Source: a bacterium (GTDB lineage Bacteria; Patescibacteriota; Gracilibacteria; Absconditabacterales; Absconditicoccaceae). From it: a stretch of DNA of 5,728 bases. The notes below the pieces were generated by a model. That model did no database searches and was not told where the DNA came from. It saw only the letters and a list, made by a program, of their open reading frames with translations. The DNA lies in the NCBI GenBank assembly GCA_020629735.1, contig JAHDCT010000075.1, forward strand, positions 1 through 5,728, read 5' to 3'. Of the stretch, positions 1 to 5,728 are shown in pieces. The first letter of the stretch is position 1, and each line of letters starts with the position of its first letter. The translations under genes and the position numbers were made by a program.

Positions 1-613
1 AGTAGTTCGTTACATCTCAGTTGTTCATGCCTGAATAGATAATTTTCTGCTCTCAGATATGCTTGATTGCAAAATCTATTATTTCACTTCTTCTTTTTAT
101 GTTTTTTGGTCTTTTGCTGATTGGTTTTTCTTCTAAGTTCAGATTGAAAATGTTTTTCCCCCTAAAATATTTACACATTTTAATCAGACAATCTTTGAAA
201 TTGGTTTCTAAAAATTGATAAAACACTATGTTAACCCTTTTTTCTCTTCATCTAAAGGAAGGTGTGTATTCGTTACCATCTATGATGAGAGTTTTATGGT
301 TTTTAATATGTTGATTGCAATATTCTCGAACCTCATTTGGGTATCCAAAATTTTCTGCATTAAAAGTTATTTTAAATAAAGAGCTTAAATACGTTTTCCT
401 ATATTGACTTATATATTGTGCTAGGGCTTGTGACAAATAAAGTATTTCCATTGCTTCCCTTTCTCTAGAGCTTTTTTCATATTCATCTACAAAATTAATG
501 AAGGTGTTTTCTTCTTGCACTATAGTAAGAATTTCATCCTTAATTCTTTGTGTATACTCTGGAAGTTCATCTCTATCAAATCATAGGTGAACATAGTGAT
601 GTATTTTGAGCAA
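1..613 (-). CDS. Unknown-family protein, paralog 1 (3' end outside window)
   Basis: I do not recognise this family. 204 residues are visible, reading from 613 down to the left edge, where the frame is still open. Four in-frame TGA codons (581-583, 248-250, 53-55, 17-19) are read as Gly. The protein is a paralog of the gene at 648-1664 along its whole visible length: the starts share HHYVHLG versus RHYIHLG, a middle block shares GKNIFN, and residues 173-204 match the neighbour's residues 174-205 at 22 of 32 positions, including identical YSGMNNGD. The start is a TTG at 611-613. The frame is open back to a TAA at 722-724 but has no ATG there, and the TTG puts the N terminus in register with the paralog. 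A GTG at 518-520 would remove the conserved N-terminal block. There is no signal peptide or obvious membrane segment, and no Shine-Dalgarno. The gap to the upstream paralog is 34 bases, so co-transcription is likely. Function cannot be inferred. Confidence 0.85.
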
Positions 614-647
614 GTCAATCTTGGTAAAGAAGTAATTTAGTTGTTTT

Positions 648-1664
648 CTATCTTTTTGTTGGTGGAAAGAGATAATCTTTTGACGATACTCGCATTTTTT
701 TAGGGTCGGCTCATCGTTCTTTTATGAGCCACATATATGATGAGACGCATTGACCTATATATTCTCCTCAGAAGATATGTTTGATTTGATCAAATCAGCT
801 GAGTGTTTTAAAAACGTTATTTTTTTGTTGTGTAATTACTGCTCCTGGCGTTACTTTTTGAATAAGTTGTGAGAAAAAATTTTCTTGATAGAATTGTAAC
901 CTTTTTGTGTAATTTTCTAAAAATGCTTGGTGAATGTAGAAATGTGCATTTCCCATTTCTACGTCTCATAGGCGATACTTAATTCATATTTCAGCAATTC
1001 TATCTTTGGCGCTCTTAAATTCTTTTACTGGATCTTTTATTCATCTATCGTAATTGCTCGTATCTCAGTTATTCATTCAAGAGTAGAGGATTCTTTTTTC
1101 TCATACTTGTTTTATTGCAAAATTAATGATTGCATCTCTTCTTTTTTCGTTCTTACATTTTTTTCTCTTTGGGTTGTTTGGAAATTTAAAGTTAAAAATA
1201 TTTTTTCAGTCGAATTCATCGCATGCTTCTTTTACTACTTCAAGAAATTCATTTTCTAAGAAGAAATAAAATGCTTTATTTGCTATTTCTGTTTTTTTTA
1301 AAAAATCTTTTTCTTTAATGCTTTTTTGAATATTTAATGTTGGATGAGTTTTAATTCTCTCTTCACAGAAGTCTCGAAGTTTCTTATTAATGCCTACATG
1401 TTCATGAGAGAAGACTCCTTTAAATAAAGGGTGGATAAGTGTTTGCTGATAAAGACGAGTATAATGAGCTAAATGATCTGCTATATGCATTATTTGCTGT
1501 GTTTCTATTTCTCCATCACTTTGCTCATACTCATCAATAAAGTTGAAAAACACGTCTTCTTCATTCATCGCTTTTAGTATTGATTCTTTTATATTGCTGG
1601 TAAATTCTGGAAAGTCTTCCTCATCTCGTCATAGATGTATATAGTGTCTTATCGTTAGACTCAT
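648..1664 (-). CDS. Unknown-family protein, paralog 2 (complete, 338 aa)
   Basis: A complete gene of a family I do not recognise. The ATG at 1662-1664 is the first start after an in-frame TAG at 1677-1679, and the stop is TAG at 648-650. Eleven in-frame TGA codons are read as Gly, so under the standard code only a 120-residue piece would be seen. The protein is charged and rich in Phe and Tyr, with no signal peptide or membrane segment, so it is probably cytoplasmic. Residues 1-150 look mainly helical. A basic stretch (KRKKCKNEKRR) near residues 165-176 leads into the block best conserved with the downstream paralog, residues 174-205, centred on YSGMNNGD at 194-201. The C-terminal third has GQCVSSYMW near residues 302-310. 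I see no Walker, nuclease, zinc-finger or other catalytic signature. It lies 34 bases upstream of its paralog on the same strand and probably heads the transcript. It could be a lineage-specific expanded family. Confidence 0.87.
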
Positions 1665-1692
1665 GTGCTTTTTTTTCTAAAGGAGAGTTTTA

Positions 1693-1720
1693 TTTATGCA
1701 TATTTATTTATATTAGTCAA
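1693..1720 (-). promoter_or_regulatory. Possible sigma70-type promoter for the minus-strand paralog pair
   Basis: On the minus strand, TTGACT (complement of 1715-1720, five of six matches to TTGACA) is followed after 16 bases by CATAAA (complement of 1693-1698), with a TG near the -10. It is 28 bases upstream of the ATG at 1664 and points into the paralog pair. The region is very AT-rich, so chance -10 matches are common. This is inferred from sequence alone. Confidence 0.35.
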
Positions 1721-1754
1721 TATATCTTTTCATGATCTTTTCATTCGCTTAAAT

Positions 1755-1782
1755 TTGCATTACTTGGAAACATATCTATTAC
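1755..1782 (+). promoter_or_regulatory. Weak candidate promoter for the FKBP-DsbA-UvrB-like cluster
   Basis: TTGCAT (1755-1760) and TATTAC (1777-1782) are separated by 16 bases and lie 30 bases before the ATG of the FKBP gene. The match to consensus is modest at both boxes. Some promoter is expected in the 148-bp divergent region 1665-1812, because this is the only sizeable non-coding stretch before the three plus-strand genes. Which box is used cannot be decided by eye. Confidence 0.2.
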
Positions 1783-1812
1783 AAGGTAAGTTCTTTTATC
1801 TACTATGATAGT

Positions 1813-2568
1813 ATGAGATATTTCTTTCGCCTGTTGGCTTTTTTTGTTGTGCTTTTTACTTGAAGTACAGTTTTTGCTTATACTCCTAGTACATCTGATT
1901 ACGTAATTGTTGATAAAATTTCTACACTTGTAGATGGGTATGATGAATATCAGTTGGAACAATTTGTTCCTTTGCTAGAAGGAGCACAATCTGCTTTTAT
2001 GTATACTGATGAAAGGAAATACTGGTATGCTCAAGAAATTTTAAAAGTAATTGATAAGAGGTTGACGTATTTATCCATGAATGCTTTGCTTGATGAAATT
2101 GCTGAGGGTAACTTAGTAGAAAAGTGAGATATGGTTGAAGTCCATTACGTTTGATCGTTAGATGATGGGACTGTTTTTGACACTAGCATAGAGGATTTAG
2201 CAATTAAATATTGAACATATTCAGCAAACAGGCCTTATCAACCTTTGCGTTTTGAGGTATGAGCAGGACAAATGATTGCATGATTTGATAATTGAGTTTT
2301 TGGTATGTACGTTTGAGAAGAAAGACGTATTGTTATCCCTGCTGAGGAGTGATATTGAGAATGGCGTTTGGATATGGTACAAGAGATCCCTATGGAAACA
2401 TTCGAGGAATGAGGAATGATTCCCGTTGTTTGAGAACAGTATAATTTTTGATTTACTCAGTGAGTTGTTGTTGAAATTAATGAGTGATCAGTTTATGTAG
2501 ACTTTAATCATTTTCTGGCTTGAGAAACACTTATCTTTGATGTAGAGCTAATTGGGTTAGAAAAATAA
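1813..2568 (+). CDS. Exported SlyD-like FKBP-type peptidyl-prolyl cis-trans isomerase
   Basis: A 251-aa prolyl isomerase predicted to act outside the cytoplasmic membrane. Residues 1-22 form a signal peptide: MRYFFR, a hydrophobic core, then VFA before Tyr23. There is no lipobox Cys. Residues 23-100 are an unassigned, probably helical extension. The FKBP domain starts near 102: GDMVEVHYVG (105-114), DDGTVFDT (117-124), VGAGQMIAGFDNGVFGM (149-165), VGEERR (167-172), IPAEEGYGE (175-183). It is interrupted at about 185-225 by an insert in the SlyD insert-in-flap position, then closes with VDFNHFLAGETLIFDVELIG (229-248), the SlyD-type ending. Y112, D123, F158 and Y181 occupy FKBP active-site positions by inspection. 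The His-rich metal-binding tail of E. coli SlyD is absent. Sixteen internal TGA codons fall mostly at conserved glycines. The ATG at 1813 is the only one after the in-frame TAA at 1750. SlyD is normally cytoplasmic, so the signal peptide is notable. The DsbA-like gene follows 36 bases downstream. Confidence 0.93.
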
Positions 2569-2604
2569 TTTTGCTTATACTTTTTATCTTTTGATTTTTG
2601 CATT

Positions 2605-4440
2605 ATGAGACTGTTGTTAAGAATTTTACTTGTTGGAGTGTGAACTTTAGGGTTGCTGTGAATGACGTTTGCTGGGAGACCGAATCCATTAAGTAGCCAG
2701 GAAACTAAGGTGCTAAAAAAGGTGTATCCTTTACTAGAAAAACTTTCTTATCAATCACCTAACGAATTTGATGCAATTTACGATATGTTGCAGCAGATTT
2801 CTTTGTCACATGATCGACAATCAAATGATGCCACTGAATCTAGAAAGAGTAGATTAGCTTATGATTTATCTGCATATATGAGGCAACTTTCTTACCCCCA
2901 AGTAAGTGCTTCTGATGATATTATCTCTGAAATTACTTTGATTGAAGCTGATGATTCATTCACTTTTACTTGGGATGAGAGTGATGACATCAAGGGGAAG
3001 GCAGTGTATCATATTAGATGAACAGTTTCGATCATGTTAGAGTCATGACCTTATGAAGCTTGAAATATTCATCTTATACAAGATCACGCTAAATTTTCTT
3101 GACTAAAGCAGAAATGAAAAATTCAGTCTGTTACTATTCGCTTTGAAAATGCTTTATGAAAACCATTGAAGACGTATACAAAGTCCTTTCTTAATGATAA
3201 TGAACCAGACTTAGATATTCCAAAAATTTCTGATGATCAGTTTGCAATATTGACTCAACATCTTCCTGCATGAGCTCTGGATAATGAAATTTTACTTTTA
3301 GAATTTACTGATTTACAGTGCCCATTTTGTCAACGTTTTGAACGCGCAGGAACACTTGAAGAATTGAGTAAAGAACAATGAGTATGAACGGTGACATTGG
3401 CTTTTCCTTTGAGTTTTCACCCACAAGCTTTCCCTGCTGCTGTAGCGACGAACTGTGTGCATAGATATGCATGATATGAGGCTGCTCAAATGTATAAGTC
3501 AGCTGTGATGGAAACATGACTAGGTCTTGCTTCAGACGTGATTGACGTGCTTTATGAAATGAACTACTCTAATTCTTATGAAGATAATATATTTACTTGT
3601 GTAGAGAACCAAGAAACTGCTAAGGCAGTACAACAACAAATGGATATATGAAGGAACTTGTGAATTACTTGAACACCTGGAACCTTAGTGGTGCATGTTC
3701 CAACTCAGTATTATAAAAAAGTATCTTGAGCAGTACCTGCTTCTTCATTTACGTGAGTTATTGATGCAATGCAGCAGGAGAACTGGGAAAGTATTTATGC
3801 TCCGATTCCTACAGTCTATTACCCATCAAAACCAGATGCTAAGCCTCAAGCACCGTCTCCTCAAGCTCCAAAAGTGTCGACTGTAAATCAGGAGAAATAT
3901 GATGTATTTATGGAAGGAAGATATGTAAAATGAAAGAAAGATGCACGTCTTACGATTATTGAATTTTCTGATGTGCAGTGTCCTTTTTGTCAAAGACATG
4001 CGAATAATGGTACTTTAGATCAAGTGCTTGCAAAGTATGCTGGTGATGTGAATGTAGCGTTTGGGCATTTTCCATTAAGTTTTCATGTACATGCTCAGAT
4101 GGCTTGAGAGGCTATTGAATGTGCTGGTAAACTTTGAGGAGAAGAAGGGTATTATGCTTTCAAAACGTGATATTTCGCGGCTTGATGAAATTCAAATAAG
4201 GATATTGCATTAGATGTTGCTGAAGAGGTGTGACTTTCAGTTACTGACATGGATGACTGTATTGAGAGTTGAGAATTTACTGAAAAAGTAAAATCAGATA
4301 TGACTTTCGGTCAAAGTTTGTGAGTGACATGAACGCCTGGTAATATCTTGATAGATAATGTAACTGGTGATTTTGTGAAGGTAAGCTGAGCTGTTTCAGC
4401 TAGTGCTTTTGATGCTCCGATTCAAAGTTTTTTAGAGTAA
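2605..4440 (+). CDS. Exported protein with two DsbA-like thioredoxin domains (Thioredoxin_4 type)
   Basis: A 611-aa predicted thiol-disulfide oxidoreductase with two DsbA/BdbD-like domains. Residues 1-23 are a signal peptide (MRLLLR, hydrophobic core, TFA before Gly24). Residues 24 to about 210 are unassigned: a helical part, then a probably beta-rich part. Domain 1 (about 215-385) has EFTDLQCPFCQRF with active-site cysteines 239 and 242, and TGTPG with the expected cis-Pro at 358. A Pro-rich linker (about 400-420) leads to domain 2 (about 430-611), with EFSDVQCPFCQRH, cysteines 459 and 462, and cis-Pro 578. Each domain also has a second cysteine pair (284/332 and 506/552) at equivalent places, as in many bacterial DsbA-like proteins. 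The domains share FPLSFH and clearly arose by duplication. Twenty-nine internal TGA codons are read as Gly, including the Gly of both TGTPG motifs. The stop is TAA. No DsbB or VKOR partner is in the window. The gene is probably co-transcribed with the upstream FKBP. Whether it acts as oxidase or isomerase cannot be read from the sequence. Confidence 0.93.
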
Positions 4441-4479
4441 AAAATAGTAATTAGGAATTTATTTCTGTTGAATTGTTGT

Positions 4480-5253
4480 ATGAAAAATATTCAAGATTAC
4501 CTTCAATGTGATCCAACGTCAGTCTCGTGACAAGTTCCATGATTTATGGAACATATGTTACAGAAAATTGATGATACGCTTAAAAAATGATTAAGGGTTC
4601 TCGTTCTGGCATTGACGAAGAGATCATGTGAAGATATTACTAATTATTTGCTTTCTTGATGATATAAAACGTATTACTTGCATAGTGATGTTGATACTAT
4701 AGACCGTTGGGAAATTATTAATAAGCTGAAAACTTGAGAAATTGATGTTTTGGTATGAGTTAATTTACTTAGAGAATGAATAGATTTGCCTGAGGTGTGA
4801 TTTATTGCTATCCTTGATGCAGATAAACAAGGATTTTTGAGATCAACTACAGCATTAGTTCAAAATATATGACGTGCGGCTCGTAATCCTGATAGTGAGG
4901 TAGTGCTTTACGCTGATAAATTTACCTGAGCTATGATGAGAGCTCTTCATGAGACCTATCGTAGGAGAGCTATTCAACATGAACATAATGTTGTTAATAA
5001 TATTACTCCAACAGTGGCTAGCTCTAATGCTAAGTCACTTGAAGTGGTTAAAACTGATGAAGAGTTAGAGAAAATGAAAGAATTTCAAATGATTAGAAAA
5101 TGAAAGGTGAAGAAGTTGAAAAGAATGACGAAAAAAGAAAAACAAATTATTGCTGATGACTTGAGAATTCAACTGGATTTGGCGATAAAGGAGTGGAGAT
5201 TCGAAGATGCAGCTACTATAAGAGATCAACTGAAAGGTTTAAACGAGGGATAA
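4480..5253 (+). CDS. uvrB: UvrB-like protein with only the C-terminal helicase and UVR domains (257 aa)
   Basis: This matches only the C-terminal part of UvrB, the excinuclease damage-verification subunit, which is normally about 660-680 aa. Seen: RVLVLALTKRSCEDITNYL (about 37-55), HSDVDTIDRWEII (68-80), DVLVGVNLLREGIDLPEVG (89-107), ILDADKQGFLRS (111-122), QNIGRAARN (128-136, with R132 and R135 in the arginine-finger motif), YADK, RRRAIQ, then a charged linker and a UVR motif (about 228-252, FEDAATIRDQL). The Walker A and DEAD-like half, the beta-hairpin and the UvrA-binding domain 2 are absent, and no such sequence lies upstream: the preceding 40 bases reach the TAA of the DsbA-like gene. 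Conservation of the remaining motifs argues against decay. It begins near a natural domain boundary (DPT..GQV), with ATG at 4480 and no Shine-Dalgarno. Twelve internal TGA codons are Gly. On known helicase mechanism it should not hydrolyse ATP alone. It could be a regulator, half of a split UvrB, or a recent truncation. Confidence 0.88.
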
Positions 5254-5254
5254 T

Positions 5255-5728
5255 CTATTTTTGAATTTTATGTTTTATTTCCCTTAGAAGAGAAATAGCT
5301 TGTTCAGGTAAGGTATACATTATTAATTTTCTTAGTAAGGACCTATGAAAATAGGGATACCCTTTTGCGCTTTTTAAATGATATAGAATTGTATTTTTTC
5401 TCATTTCTTTTGAATGAGTTTTAGTAGTGTTGGCGTTATAGACTCTATACTCTGTTAGATATTCTGGTAAATTTTTTCATGTGTACTTTTTTAGAATTCT
5501 TAAGTACATATCTGCGTCATCGCACATTGTTACCCTTGGATCATAAAGTCATATTTTCTTGTATATTTCACGATGTACAAGAATTGAAGAATGTAAAAAT
5601 GCTGTTTTAAGTAAAGCATTTTTGACTATTTGATCATGATTTTCATGATAGTTTAGTGATCATGTAATATTTCCTTCATAATCAATTATTTTTGCATTTG
5701 TTCAGATAATTCAGATGTTTTTATCTTT
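5255..5728 (-). CDS. Glycosyltransferase family 2, C-terminal part (5' end outside window)
   Basis: The last 157 residues of a GT-A fold, family 2 glycosyltransferase. The frame is open at the right edge and ends at TAG (5255-5257). Visible numbering starts at the edge. Residues 5-20 (IGIIGTNAKIIDYEGN) match the family's 'version of events' strand after the DXD, and 46-63 (HSSILVHREIYKKIGLYD) and 69-79 (CDDADMYLRIL) match the classic HSS..RRE.YEKIGLYD and ED.DLWLRL stretches. The second acidic residue of that last motif is the likely catalytic base. LPEYLTEYRV (87-96) follows, then a basic C-terminal tail with no obvious membrane segment. The nucleotide-sugar-binding N terminus and DXD lie outside the window. 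Five TGA codons are read as Gly, two of them in the IGIIGT stretch. Such enzymes build cell-surface polysaccharide or glycolipid, but donor and acceptor cannot be inferred. The stop codon is one base from that of the converging UvrB-like gene. Confidence 0.9.

Noticed and set aside
782..797. Perfect 16-bp palindrome TGATTTGATCAAATCA, a possible operator-like site.
   Set aside because: It lies inside the C-terminal coding region of the unknown 338-aa gene, far from any start. One such palindrome in an AT-rich window of this size is not very surprising, and no second copy was seen.
1741..1962. Minus-strand open frame of 73 codons.
   Set aside because: It overlaps the start of the FKBP gene and resembles no family. 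The plus-strand FKBP reading is strongly supported by family motifs.
2662..3021. A separate 119-aa gene starting at ATG 2662.
   Set aside because: It is the middle of the DsbA-like gene. The apparent stop at 3019 is TGA, read as Gly, and the frame opens upstream into a signal peptide starting at 2605.
3305..3517. Minus-strand open frame of 70 codons.
   Set aside because: It is antisense to the first DsbA-like domain, including its CPFC site, and has no support of its own.
3695..3886. Plus-strand open frame of 63 codons in another frame.
   Set aside because: It is a shadow of the DsbA-like gene, covering the end of domain 1 and the Pro-rich linker.
5633..5649. Inverted repeat ATCATGA-TTT-TCATGAT resembling a small hairpin.
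   Set aside because: It is AT-rich, inside the glycosyltransferase coding sequence, encodes conserved-length protein, and has no T-run or regulatory position.
1..5728. Reading the many in-frame TGAs as a decayed, pseudogene-rich region, or as UGA=Trp (code 4).
   Set aside because: Protein motifs stay intact across every TGA, TGA falls at conserved Gly positions, TGG is still used for Trp, and no frameshifts are needed.

Overview
The window comes from an AT-rich bacterial genome that reads UGA as glycine (genetic code 25). With the standard code nearly every frame is broken. With TGA read as Gly, six long genes open and cover almost the whole window. About 77 in-frame TGA codons fall in them, many at invariant glycines of known families: the FKBP motifs, the Gly before the cis-Pro of thioredoxin folds, and the IGRAAR motif of UvrB. 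TGG is still used for Trp, so this is not the Mycoplasma code. UGA=Gly is established for Candidatus Absconditabacteria (SR1) and Gracilibacteria (BD1-5), both candidate phyla radiation (Patescibacteria) lineages. I cannot choose between them from this window.

Layout: positions 1-1664 hold two tandem minus-strand paralogs of a family I do not recognise. The downstream copy (1-613) runs off the left edge; the upstream copy (648-1664) is complete at 338 aa. A 148-bp divergent intergenic region (1665-1812) separates them from a plus-strand cluster of three genes: an exported SlyD-like FKBP prolyl isomerase (1813-2568), an exported protein with two DsbA-like thioredoxin domains, each with a CPFC site (2605-4440), and a 257-aa protein equal to only the C-terminal part of UvrB (4480-5253). 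On the minus strand, converging on the UvrB-like gene with one base between the stop codons, is the C-terminal part of a family 2 glycosyltransferase (5255-5728), cut by the right edge.

Working together: the FKBP and double DsbA proteins both have signal peptides and lie 36 bases apart. This suggests a module for folding exported proteins, with one member acting at prolyl bonds and the other at disulfides. The UvrB-like gene follows 39 bases later and is probably co-transcribed, though its role is unrelated as far as I can see. It keeps the second helicase domain and the UVR domain of UvrB but has no ATP-binding Walker A half. No convincing Shine-Dalgarno sequence precedes any start, and I saw no terminator hairpin, RNA gene, mobile element or CRISPR array.
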